Assembly (NCBI GenBank): GCA_902796075.1
Contig: CADBNN010000029.1
Coordinates: 1-35,993, forward strand
DNA length: 35,993 nt
Source of the DNA: Oscillospiraceae bacterium
GTDB lineage: Bacteria; Bacillota; Clostridia; Oscillospirales; Acutalibacteraceae
Reading direction: 5' to 3'
Shown here: positions 1 through 7,256 of the stretch, in pieces
Layout of the letters: the number at the start of each line of letters is the position of its first letter
Position numbering within the stretch: the stretch's first letter is position 1
Position numbers and translations under genes: made by a program
Notes under the pieces: model-generated
Seen by the model: the letters and a program-made list of their open reading frames with translations, nothing else
Told to the model about the DNA's origin: nothing
Database searches by the model: none

Positions 1-1
1 A

Positions 2-784
2 ATCGGAAACAGCGATGCAATCGCATCAAGTAAGTACGACAGAGCGGTGGCACTGATTGATTCCGGCGATTACGAAGCGGCATATATACTGTTAAATGGA
101 CTGAATTACAAAGACAGCGCCGACAAAGCGGCTGAATGCTTGTTCTTGAAGCAAAAAGCGGGTTTGACAAACGTCAAGGCTGGATCCACTATTAAATTTG
201 GTTTATACGAGCAAGACAACCACACCAAAAACGGAAAAGAAGAAATCGAGTGGAAGGTTCTTGCCGTAAAAGGCAATAAAGCGCTCGTTATAAGCCAATA
301 TGCATTAGATTGTCAGAATTACAACAGCAAATATATAGATACTGCATGGGAAAAGTGCACGTTAAGAACATGGTTAAACGGAACGTTTTGTGATGCTGCA
401 TTTAGTGCGGATCATCAAAAAATGATAGCCAGTTCAACGGTTACCGCGGACAAGAACCCGTCGTATAACACATCACCCGGCAATAACACGACCGACAAAG
501 TGTTCCTCCTTAGTATCACAGAAGCAAACAAATATTTCAAATCAGATGAAGCGAGAAAATGCGCTCCGACAGATTATGCAATAGCTCAAGGAGCATGGAC
601 AGTCGACAGTGATAAAACAGGTGGCAGAGCCGCTTGCAGGTGGTGGCTGCGGACGCCAGGCTACCGTTCTCACTTCGCTACCAGTATCCGTAGCGACGGC
701 ACCGTCACTTACTACGGTGACGGCGTTTACAGCGCTAGTGCTGCCGCCGTCCGCCCCGCTATGTGGATCAGTCTGGATTCTTAA
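2..784 (+). CDS. DUF6273-domain protein, 5' end outside the window
   Basis: The frame is open from base 2, so the start lies upstream. A GTG at 47 is only an internal candidate. The first ~45 visible codons form a short helical, TPR-like segment (a YKDSADKA motif). The rest is a DUF6273-type domain with the marks RTWLNGTF, KVFLLSITEANKYF, WWLRTPG and VRPAMWI. The same domain ends the TIR protein at 1484-4051, so the two are paralogous over about 190 residues. The last ~45 codons form a candidate variable region (see 630-777). Function is unknown. I infer a C-type-lectin-like ligand-binding module, because this fold family carries DGR-diversified ends in other bacteria. Base composition is lower in GC than the housekeeping genes further in. 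Confidence 0.8.
   Translation: MGNSDAIASSKYDRAVALIDSGDYEAAYILLNGLNYKDSADKAAECLFLKQKAGLTNVKAGSTIKFGLYEQDNHTKNGKEEIEWKVLAVKGNKALVISQYALDCQNYNSKYIDTAWEKCTLRTWLNGTFCDAAFSADHQKMIASSTVTADKNPSYNTSPGNNTTDKVFLLSITEANKYFKSDEARKCAPTDYAIAQGAWTVDSDKTGGRAACRWWLRTPGYRSHFATSIRSDGTVTYYGDGVYSASAAAVRPAMWISLDS
630..777 (+). other. Candidate DGR variable region 1 (3' end of the first DUF6273 gene)
   Basis: This stretch aligns with 3907-4045 of the TIR gene. Both open with TGGTGGCTGCGG and close with the identical run CCCGCTATGTGGATCAGTCT. Between these edges almost every difference changes an amino acid. All 33 codons from 662 to 760 end in C or T, as expected if AAC/AAT template codons were randomised at their adenines. 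Upstream, by contrast, the two genes differ mainly by silent changes (for example around 500-535 versus 3772-3805). This is the pattern of adenine-directed mutagenic homing. The assignment is inference, since no template repeat or reverse transcriptase is visible. Confidence 0.5.
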
Positions 785-803
785 ATCGGCTGAAATGATT
801 TCT

Positions 804-831
804 CCGCGCCGGCTCACCACCCCCGGCGCGG
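804..831. other. Perfect GC-rich hairpin just downstream of variable region 1
   Basis: CCGCGCCGG (804-812) and CCGGCGCGG (823-831) form a perfect 9-bp stem around a 10-base loop, 19 bases after the stop codon of the first DUF6273 gene. No T-run follows, so it is a poor intrinsic terminator. DGR targets such as the Bordetella phage mtd gene carry a GC-rich hairpin just beyond the variable region, and this one sits at a comparable place, although its loop is longer than the classical 4 bases. Confidence 0.45.
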
Positions 832-941
832 ATGATGCGGAAAAGGCAAAAGAGATTGCGGATGAAATCGTTATTCTTGTCGGCGATAGGAATAAGAAGT
901 GCAAAGTGTTGAAGTAAAATCGTTTTGAACAGTTGTTATTT

Positions 942-1481
942 ATGACAGAATCAGAGAATAAACAAGTTAAAATGCACACCGATTTTTTTGACAGGTGTGA
1001 ATCTGCCATTCAAAACGGCTTTTATTTTGAAGCGATCATAATGGAATACGCAGCGATTGAATCGCGGCTTGAAGTGATTTGCGGCGTGCTTGGCTTTCCG
1101 TGTGGAAAGGATTGTAAATGCCGGAAAGATATTATGATCGGTTCTCGGATCGATTGCTTGCGCAAATATCGCTGTGATAATGTCGCGATATTTACTAAGT
1201 CAAAGCTTCCGTTGACGTTTTTTACAGAAAAAGGAGTGCTGAAAAAGTGGATCGACAAAAGAAACAGAATTGTTCATGGACTCTATAAAGACGAGATAAA
1301 GTACAGCGGTAGAATTCAAGAAAGCGAATCACTTGCAGAAAAAGGTCTGGAATACACAAGGCTGTTATACAACGAGGCAAAACGTATTCGAAGGATGAAA
1401 AAGAATCATCCGTTTATATTAGAAAACGGCATTATGGCTTGCGAGAACAAAAAGTGTAAAGCTTATAAAGAAGGGGAGTAA
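942..1481 (+). CDS. HEPN-like protein (possible RNase) with an R-x4-H motif
   Basis: A 179-residue protein if read from ATG 942; a TTG at 933 would add three residues, and neither start has a strong ribosome binding site. The key motif is RNRIVH at residues 107-112, which fits the R-x4-6-H signature of HEPN domains. HEPN proteins are often metal-independent RNases in toxin-antitoxin and antiphage systems. It is mostly helical, Cys-rich in the middle (C54, C58, C60) and has a C-terminal CENKKC pair. It ends 2 bases before the TIR gene and so is probably co-transcribed with it. HEPN membership rests on this one motif and the helical character. It could instead be a non-catalytic HEPN partner protein. 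Confidence 0.55.
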   Translation: MTESENKQVKMHTDFFDRCESAIQNGFYFEAIIMEYAAIESRLEVICGVLGFPCGKDCKCRKDIMIGSRIDCLRKYRCDNVAIFTKSKLPLTFFTEKGVLKKWIDKRNRIVHGLYKDEIKYSGRIQESESLAEKGLEYTRLLYNEAKRIRRMKKNHPFILENGIMACENKKCKAYKEGE

Positions 1482-1483
1482 TT

Positions 1484-4051
1484 ATGTCCATATTCAAGTG
1501 TAAAATGTGCGGCGGCACGATAGAATTCGAACAGGGTGCGACAGTCGGCGTATGCGACAGCTGCGGCACGAAACAGACTCTGCCGCGTCTGGACGACGAC
1601 CGCCGGGCGAATCTTTACGACCGGGCGAACCATTTCCGCCGGAATAATGAATTCGACAAAGCGGCGGCGATATACGAGCAGATCCTGACGGAGGACACGA
1701 CCGATGCGGAAGCGTACTGGTCACTGGTGCTTTGTCAGTACGGTATCGAATACGTGGAGGATCCGGCGACACGCAAGCGGGTGCCGACGGTCAACCGCGC
1801 TCAGTTTACCTCGATCTTCGACGACGACAACTACAAATCCGCCCTGCAGCACGCGGACGTCTACCAGCGCACCCTTTACGAAGACGAGGCTGCTGCCATC
1901 AACGAAATTCAAAAAGGCATCCTCGCCATTTCGCAAAAGGAAGAGCCGTTCGACGTTTTTATCTGCTACAAAGAAACCGACAACAACGGCCGCCGCACGC
2001 CCGACAGCGTGCTTGCAAACGACTTGTATCACCAGCTCGTGCAAGAGGGATTCAAGGTCTTCTTTGCCCGCATCACGCTGGAGGATAAGCTCGGCACAGC
2101 GTATGAGCCTTACATATTCGCCGCGCTGAACAGCGCCAAGGTGATGGTCGTGCTTGGAACGAAACCCGAGCATTTCAATGCCGTGTGGGTGAAAAATGAA
2201 TGGAGCCGCTACCTCGCGCTCGTGAAAAAGAGCGGCGGCAAAAAGATCCTCATCCCCGCCTACAAGGATATGGATCCCTACGACCTGCCGGACGAATTTT
2301 CTCATCTTCAGGCGCAGGATATGTCGAAGCTCGGCTTCATGCAGGATCTCATCCGCGGGATCAAGAAGATCGTAACAACAGACGAGCCGAAAGCGGTGGT
2401 GAAGGAAACGGTCGTTGTAGACGCCGCCGCCAACGCCAACGTGGCGCCGCTGCTCAAACGCGCGTTTATGTTTTTGGAAGACAGCGACTGGAAAGAAGCC
2501 GACGCGTATTGCGAAAAGGTGCTGGACCAGGACCCCGAAAACGCGCAGGCGTATTTGGGCAAATTGATGGCGGAACTGAAGGTGCGCAAGCAGGAAGAAC
2601 TGAAGGATTGCAAACAGCCGTTTGACGACCGGTCGAACTTTCAAAAAGCCGTGCGCTTCGGCGACGAGGCGCTTTCCGCCGCGCTGAACGGATATATCGT
2701 CCATATCAACGAGCGCAACGAAACCGCGCGGCTGACGGGGATTTATAAGCGCGCAGTAAAAACCATGAAAACCGCGAACAGCGAAAGAGCATACAAATCC
2801 GCAGCAAAGGACTTCCAATCTATTCCCGGGTTTAAAGACGCCGACGCGCTTGCCGAGCAGTGTTTGGAAAAGGCGGAAATTTGCCGCAAAGAAGCCATTA
2901 AAAAAGCAGAAGCAGCCAAGCGAAGAATAGAGACAATCGTAAACGCTTTGAAAAAAGGTGAAACACAAAATAACGAGCCCACTCTTGCAGAACAACTAAC
3001 ATCGGCGAAAGAGAGGATCGGATATCTTGAACGGATTTCAAGCGTTTTCGGCTCAACGCAAGCGCAAATACAAACGCTTCAAAGCGAAATGGATGGAGTA
3101 ATTGCGCAAGAAAACAAGCTTGTCGAACGGCAATCGCAACTTGGCCTGTTCGCCGGTAAGGAGAAAAAGCAAATCAAAGAAGCGCTTGCTGCTCTTTTGC
3201 CAAAGAAACAAGAACTCGCCAAACAGATAAGTCAGCAACAAAACGCCATAGGTCATTATTTAAACGTTAGCGATATCGATCGTGATCTCAACGAGGCGAG
3301 AAACAGCGCCGCCGACTTGGAAGCTCAAATCGAGCGCGCACGGGCTTCCGCGAGCATCGAATACACTTATGAAGAAGCCCTGAATATCTACCTGAACGAT
3401 CCGGATATAGCGATAAAGGTTAATCAAATCTATCCTATGGCAAGTTTGATTCCTTTTAAGCAGGGTAAAACAAATACAATCCTTTTTGGCAGTTATATCC
3501 AAAAAAAGAACGGTTCGCCCGAACCGATCGAGTGGCTTGCACTTGCAAAAGACAGTGAAAAGGTACTTGTAATAAGCAAATACGCACTTGATTGTCAGCC
3601 GTATAACACATCTAAAACGGCTGTAACTTGGGAAACTTGTTCTCTTCGCAGATGGTTAAACGGAACGTTTATTAATACCGCGTTCAGTGCAGATGAAAAA
3701 AACCGTATTATCCGTACCGGAGTGTTAGCATACAAAAACCCGGAGTATAACACGTCGCCGGGCAACAGCACAACTGACAAGGTGTTCCTTCTCAGCATTA
3801 CTGAGGTAAACAAATATTTTAATTCAAATTATGCGAGAAAATGCATTCCGACAGATTATGCGAAAGCGCAGGGAGCAGTTACCGACACCAACTATGGCAT
3901 CAATTGCTGGTGGTGGCTGCGGTCGCCCGGCTATTATTCTTTCACCGCTGCCAGTGTCGAATATGACGGCTCCATCTATATCCGAGGTGCCCCTGTCGAA
4001 GACGTTGAAATCTCCGTCCGTCCCGCTATGTGGATCAGTCTGAAGCCGTGA
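1484..4051 (+). CDS. Zinc-ribbon / TIR / TPR / coiled-coil / DUF6273 protein
   Basis: An 855-residue multidomain protein, ATG preceded by GGGGAG. Order: a zinc ribbon (C6, C9, C24, C27); a TPR-like helical stretch (about 40-150); a TIR domain (about 155-295) starting FDVFICYKETD, with probable catalytic Glu208 in AYEPYI; a second TPR-like part (about 320-400); coiled coil (about 430-640); and a DUF6273 domain (about 660-855). Bacterial TIR domains commonly cleave NAD+ or make cyclic-ADP-ribose signals when triggered. The layout suggests a C-terminal sensor joined through a coiled coil to an N-terminal NADase effector. The sensor's last ~45 codons look DGR-diversified. The neighbours are HEPN-like and SIR2-like genes, which fits a defence or conflict role. 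The TIR call is firm; the sensor role is inference. Confidence 0.88.
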   Translation: MSIFKCKMCGGTIEFEQGATVGVCDSCGTKQTLPRLDDDRRANLYDRANHFRRNNEFDKAAAIYEQILTEDTTDAEAYWSLVLCQYGIEYVEDPATRKRVPTVNRAQFTSIFDDDNYKSALQHADVYQRTLYEDEAAAINEIQKGILAISQKEEPFDVFICYKETDNNGRRTPDSVLANDLYHQLVQEGFKVFFARITLEDKLGTAYEPYIFAALNSAKVMVVLGTKPEHFNAVWVKNEWSRYLALVKKSGGKKILIPAYKDMDPYDLPDEFSHLQAQDMSKLGFMQDLIRGIKKIVTTDEPKAVVKETVVVDAAANANVAPLLKRAFMFLEDSDWKEADAYCEKVLDQDPENAQAYLGKLMAELKVRKQEELKDCKQPFDDRSNFQKAVRFGDEALSAALNGYIVHINERNETARLTGIYKRAVKTMKTANSERAYKSAAKDFQSIPGFKDADALAEQCLEKAEICRKEAIKKAEAAKRRIETIVNALKKGETQNNEPTLAEQLTSAKERIGYLERISSVFGSTQAQIQTLQSEMDGVIAQENKLVERQSQLGLFAGKEKKQIKEALAALLPKKQELAKQISQQQNAIGHYLNVSDIDRDLNEARNSAADLEAQIERARASASIEYTYEEALNIYLNDPDIAIKVNQIYPMASLIPFKQGKTNTILFGSYIQKKNGSPEPIEWLALAKDSEKVLVISKYALDCQPYNTSKTAVTWETCSLRRWLNGTFINTAFSADEKNRIIRTGVLAYKNPEYNTSPGNSTTDKVFLLSITEVNKYFNSNYARKCIPTDYAKAQGAVTDTNYGINCWWWLRSPGYYSFTAASVEYDGSIYIRGAPVEDVEISVRPAMWISLKP
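3907..4045 (+). other. Candidate DGR variable region 2 (3' end of the TIR gene)
   Basis: This is the counterpart of 630-777. It shares TGGTGGCTGCGG at the left edge and the identical run through CCCGCTATGTGGATCAGTCT at the right edge. Inside, nearly every codon difference from variable region 1 is an amino-acid change, and there is a one-codon length difference. 28 of the 32 codons from 3932 to 4027 end in C or T; the exceptions are three GAA and one CGA. The conserved scaffold WWLR-x-PG ... DG ... G ... V ... VRPAMWI is what a diversified DUF6273 end would keep. No mutagenesis machinery is visible nearby. Confidence 0.45.
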
Positions 4052-4089
4052 ATAATCAATCAATCATATGTCATTGAAAGGAGAAGCCG

Positions 4090-5031
4090 ATGAAAACAGA
4101 ACAAGCCGCAACCTTCAACTTAGATGAAGTTAGGCCTAAGATTTTAGTGATGGGTAATGGATTGACCTATGAAACCTCTGGCTCTTGGCCGAATTTGATT
4201 AAAAAAGTCAGCAGAGAAAACGTAGATGTTTCCCGTTATGAGGAAACAGGTAGCGATGGTAAGAGAAGATTTGTTGTGCCGAATACGGTTTTGACTTTGG
4301 CAACATCCGTAACGAAAGATCAGGAACGCCACAGGAAATACATAGATATACTGAAAAAAGAAGGCTACCCGGAAAATGTGAATATCCGAGAGCTTTTGCA
4401 TTTGCCCTTTGACGCTGTTCTTACCACGAATTATACATACGAACTGGAAGCAGCTCTGAACGCTCGGTATCCGAAGCTGACTACAGTTTCAAAAAGAAAT
4501 TATGCAGCTACCACCGGAAAAAAGCCAGACACAAAGTATCTGCTGCACACCTTTAACCGTATGGAAGTGGGACGCCCGGATATTTGGCATATCCACGGGG
4601 AACTCCGCTGCCCGAGTTCTTTGATCTTATCTCACGACGAATATGCCAGATATATTCACAGAATTCTGATGCATAATGAAAAACGCGGGAACGCTTACCA
4701 AAATCATCGACAGGAACTGCGGTTTGAATCCTGGGTGGATTATTTCCTTTTGGGCGATGTGTATATGCTGGGTTTGGGGATGGATTTTTCTGAATTTGAT
4801 CTCTGGTGGCTGCTCGGCAGACGGCTACGGGAAAAAGCAGGCTGCGGGCAAATCGTCTTCTATGAGCCTTATCAGTCTTCTAACAGAATAAAGCAGTTTG
4901 CGTTGAAGGATTGCGGTGTGACTGTCGAAACCTGCGGCATTAATCTTGATGCGGGTGATACCTACGATATGTTTTATAAAGCTGCAATTAATGATATCGC
5001 AGCTTCGATGAAAAGACAAATAAGAGATTGA
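4090..5031 (+). CDS. SIR2-like domain protein
   Basis: A 313-residue protein; GAAAGGAG precedes the ATG. Visible SIR2-family features are GNG near the N-terminus (22-24) for the nucleotide loop, FDAVLTTNYTYELE (107-120) with the TTNYT motif, WHIHGE (166-171) containing the probable catalytic His169, and LGLGMDFSEFD (227-237). Stand-alone SIR2 domains of this kind in bacteria are mostly NAD+-depleting antiphage effectors (for example in the ThsA, DSR and SIR2-HerA families). The gene follows the TIR gene by 38 bases on the same strand, so two predicted NAD+-consuming enzymes sit side by side. It has no extra sensor domain, so activation may depend on a partner, possibly the TIR protein. The family call is good; the defence role is inference. 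Confidence 0.78.
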   Translation: MKTEQAATFNLDEVRPKILVMGNGLTYETSGSWPNLIKKVSRENVDVSRYEETGSDGKRRFVVPNTVLTLATSVTKDQERHRKYIDILKKEGYPENVNIRELLHLPFDAVLTTNYTYELEAALNARYPKLTTVSKRNYAATTGKKPDTKYLLHTFNRMEVGRPDIWHIHGELRCPSSLILSHDEYARYIHRILMHNEKRGNAYQNHRQELRFESWVDYFLLGDVYMLGLGMDFSEFDLWWLLGRRLREKAGCGQIVFYEPYQSSNRIKQFALKDCGVTVETCGINLDAGDTYDMFYKAAINDIAASMKRQIRD

Positions 5032-5121
5032 ATAAAAAGTCTAAATTTGCCATCGTATGCCCGGCTTGCGGTATTCGTTAATCCTCTTACCAGCGCCCGC
5101 CACTCAAAGTCGCCCAGCAAC

Positions 5122-5162
5122 AAGGCTGAAGACAGCACCGCTGCCTTCAGCCTTCTTTTTTA
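5122..5162 (+). terminator. Intrinsic terminator after the SIR2-like gene
   Basis: AAGGCTGAAG (5122-5131) pairs perfectly with CTTCAGCCTT (5145-5154). An inner CAGC/GCTG stem closes an ACC loop, and C plus a run of T follows. It closes the accessory block. The remaining bases of the 5032-5222 gap show nothing else I can support. Confidence 0.9.
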
Positions 5163-5222
5163 CTTCTTTGGTATTACCCGGCCGGGTTTTGGTTTGGCGG
5201 GGGCATATCCTTGACCGCGGGC

Positions 5223-5251
5223 TTGACTTTGCAGGGGTTGGGGGCTATAAT
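5223..5251 (+). promoter_or_regulatory. Sigma-A-type promoter of the plsY-like operon
   Basis: TTGACT (5223-5228), a 17-base spacer and TATAAT (5246-5251), about 40 bases before the plsY-like start. Both boxes are near consensus, so constitutive expression is likely. Confidence 0.85.
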
Positions 5252-5290
5252 GAAAGGGCGAAATGTGTCGAGAAAAAGGAGGCGGAGCGT

Positions 5291-5908
5291 ATGTTATGGG
5301 GGCTTATTTTTACCGCGCTGGGTTATTTGGCCGGCAGTGTGCTGTTTGCCCGCGTGTTCGGCGCCGCCTTTCACGTAGACGTGACCCAGGCCGGGCCGGA
5401 CGGCAACCCCGGCACCTTTAACGCCTATGCGGGCGGCGGCTTTTGGTGCGGCACGCTCACGCTGCTGGGAGACCTGCTCAAGGGCTTTGCCCCGGTGTTT
5501 TTATACGCCCACGTGGTGTGCGGCGGGCTGCCCGGCTGGTGGCTGGCGCCCGTGCTGGCGGCGCCGGTGGCGGGTCACATTCTGCCCATTTTTTACAACT
5601 GGCAGGGCGGCAAAGGCATTGCGGTTTCCTTTGGCTGCCTGCTGGGGCTGCTGCCCCGGGCCACGCCCCTGCTGATTTTAGCGGCCGTGTTTGTTTTCTT
5701 TTCGGTGGTGGTACGCATCGATCCCCACGCCGCCCGCACCCTGTGGACCTACCGGGTAGCGGCGCTGGCGGCTGTGGTGCTGCTGGTGCGAACCGATCCC
5801 CCGGCGCTGGCGGGCTTTTTGCTGATCGCTTTGCTGGTGAACGCCCACTTGCGCTTCGGCTGCCACGAAACCCAACCCGGACAGGTGAAATTGTTATGGA
5901 TGCGCTGA
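5291..5908 (+). CDS. plsY: PlsY-like glycerol-3-phosphate acyltransferase
   Basis: A 205-residue polytopic membrane protein with about five to six hydrophobic segments. PlsY moves an acyl group from acyl-phosphate to glycerol-3-phosphate, the first step of phosphatidate synthesis. Family motifs are GSVLFARVFG near the N-terminus, DGNPGTFNAY in place of the usual SGNPGATNALR, and AGHILPIFYNWQGGKG. The ATG at 5291 has AGGAGG (5278-5283) at good spacing; the open frame further upstream lies before the promoter and is not coding. The variant first motif suggests a divergent paralogue. The gene overlaps the next (lipid glycosyltransferase) by 13 bases, so the two are translationally coupled. The PlsX partner is encoded at 25023-26036. 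Confidence 0.85.
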   Translation: MLWGLIFTALGYLAGSVLFARVFGAAFHVDVTQAGPDGNPGTFNAYAGGGFWCGTLTLLGDLLKGFAPVFLYAHVVCGGLPGWWLAPVLAAPVAGHILPIFYNWQGGKGIAVSFGCLLGLLPRATPLLILAAVFVFFSVVVRIDPHAARTLWTYRVAALAAVVLLVRTDPPALAGFLLIALLVNAHLRFGCHETQPGQVKLLWMR

Positions 5909-7026
5909 TTCTTTCTTGTTCTACCGGCGGCGGACACAACGCCGCGGCCAAGGCCATGCAGGCCGAATTAAAACGCAGGGGGCACAACGCCACCCTGCTG
6001 GATCCTTTTTCGATTTACGGCCGCCGCCTGGATCAAAAGGTGGGCGGCTTTTATGTGGCGGTTGCCCAAAAAACGCCCCATTTATTCGGCGCGGCCTATC
6101 AGGCAGCCAACGTGGTGCGGCGCATACCCGGCCCTTCGCCGGTATACATCGCCAACATGCACGGGGCGGGCTATTTGCAGCGATATCTGGAACGCCACCG
6201 GTTTGACGTGATTTTGACCACTCATTTGTATCCGGGTGAAATGCTCACCCGCCTACGACGCAAAGGGTTCCCCTTGCCGCCCACGGTATTTGTGGCCACC
6301 GATTACACCTGCATTCCCTTTACCGAAAATATTGAATGCGACCGGTATGTGATCTCCCACCCCACCCTGCGGGGCGAATTTGCCGGGCGGGGACTGCCGG
6401 CCGACCGGTTAGCGCCCCTGGGCATTCCGGTGGACCGGGCCTTTGCGCCCCGGCCCGACTTGGACCGGGCAGCGCTGGCGCGCGAACTGGGCTTAGACCC
6501 GAACAGACAGTATTATCTGCTTTCGGGCGGCAGTATGGGTGCCGGCCACATGCGGCGGGCGCTCAACGAGCTGGTGGGCTGGTTCAACGACCGCGCCGAC
6601 CAGGCGGTGATCGTGCTGTGCGGCAATAACAAATCGCTGTTTAACGCCCTGCAAAAGCAATATGACGGGGTGCCCCAGGTGGTGCTGATGCGCGCCACCG
6701 ACCGCATGGCCGATTATTTGCACCTGAGCCGCGCGTTTTTGACCAAGCCGGGCGGCTTGTCTTCTACCGAAGCGGCGGTGGCCCGGGTGCCGCTGGTGCA
6801 TTTGGCGCCCATTCCCGGGTGCGAAACCGCCAACCGCAAGCTGTTTGCCCGCTGGGGGCTGAGCGTGGCTACCGACGGCCGCCCCGGCGAAACAGTGCGG
6901 GCCCTGCAGCAGTTGGAAAACCCCGCCGTGCGCGCCCGCATGCAGGCCGCCTGGCAGCGGTTTGCCCCCAACGCCGTGGGCCGCATTGCCGACCTGGCCC
7001 AACGCCTGGCGGAGGAGAAAGCGTAA
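5896..7026 (+). CDS. MGDG-synthase/UgtP-like glycosyltransferase
   Basis: A 376-residue GT28-type glycosyltransferase, GT-B fold, probably membrane-associated. Members move a sugar from a UDP-sugar to diacylglycerol (MGDG synthase, UgtP) or to a lipid-linked muropeptide (MurG). Motifs seen: STGGGHNAAAKAM (9-21) in the acceptor-side N-terminal domain, LSGGSMGAGHMRRA in the central region, and KPGGLSSTEA with PIPGCETANRK in the donor-binding C-terminal half. The start ATG 5896 lies inside plsY (overlap to 5908). Coupling to an acyltransferase supports glycolipid synthesis. The exact acceptor and sugar cannot be read from the sequence. Confidence 0.85.
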   Translation: MDALILSCSTGGGHNAAAKAMQAELKRRGHNATLLDPFSIYGRRLDQKVGGFYVAVAQKTPHLFGAAYQAANVVRRIPGPSPVYIANMHGAGYLQRYLERHRFDVILTTHLYPGEMLTRLRRKGFPLPPTVFVATDYTCIPFTENIECDRYVISHPTLRGEFAGRGLPADRLAPLGIPVDRAFAPRPDLDRAALARELGLDPNRQYYLLSGGSMGAGHMRRALNELVGWFNDRADQAVIVLCGNNKSLFNALQKQYDGVPQVVLMRATDRMADYLHLSRAFLTKPGGLSSTEAAVARVPLVHLAPIPGCETANRKLFARWGLSVATDGRPGETVRALQQLENPAVRARMQAAWQRFAPNAVGRIADLAQRLAEEKA

Positions 7027-7042
7027 AGCATAAGAAAGAAAG

Positions 7043-7074
7043 AAAAGGATCGGGTCTTGCGACCCGATCCTTTT
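7043..7074 (+). terminator. Intrinsic terminator of the plsY-glycosyltransferase operon
   Basis: AAAAGGATCGGGTC (7043-7056), loop TTGC, GACCCGATCCTTTT (7061-7074): a perfect 14-bp stem ending in T, 17 bases after the stop codon. Its symmetry could also serve the opposite strand. Confidence 0.9.
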
Positions 7075-7256
7075 GTGATGATTTAACAACGTCTGCTATT
7101 ATTCAGTTATTGGCATAGGCAATAGACTGATACGCATTTTTTAAATATTTTCGGTAAAATAATGGAAGAAACCTGCGCCCACCGAAAACACGATGCCCGC
7201 TACGTCGTTATCATTGAGCGGCACATAACACACTTTGTCATGCGTTTTTTCGCAGT
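7075..7256. other. AT-rich junction with a possible reverse-strand gene remnant
   Basis: This low-GC gap between the operon terminator and the truncated regulator has no complete gene. On the - strand an open frame ends at 7141 and reads a plausible protein C-terminus over about 40 codons (including CEKTHDKVCYVPLNDNDVAG), but it runs antisense into the regulator fragment without a credible start. I read it as a remnant left where two insert fragments meet. Confidence is low. Confidence 0.25.

Noticed and set aside
804..831. Intrinsic terminator after the first DUF6273 gene
   Set aside because: The stem is strong but no T-run follows on either strand.
795..917. A 40-codon + strand frame after the first DUF6273 gene (contains AEKAKEIADEIVILVGDRNK)
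   Set aside because: The sequence looks protein-like, but there is no ribosome binding site and the start overlaps the hairpin at 804-831. It could be a gene remnant; too weak to annotate.
1721..2995. A 424-codon reverse frame inside the TIR gene
   Set aside because: Antisense shadow of a gene with clear domains; no ribosome binding site or family motif.
1..5040. Reverse transcriptase or template repeat of a DGR
   Set aside because: I looked for RT motifs and for an adenine-rich copy of the variable region in the block and the rest of the window and found neither; the machinery, if present, must be elsewhere.
5057..5290. N-terminal extension of the PlsY-like protein
   Set aside because: The open frame continues upstream but includes the terminator at 5122-5162 and the promoter at 5223-5251; ATG 5291 has an ideal ribosome binding site.
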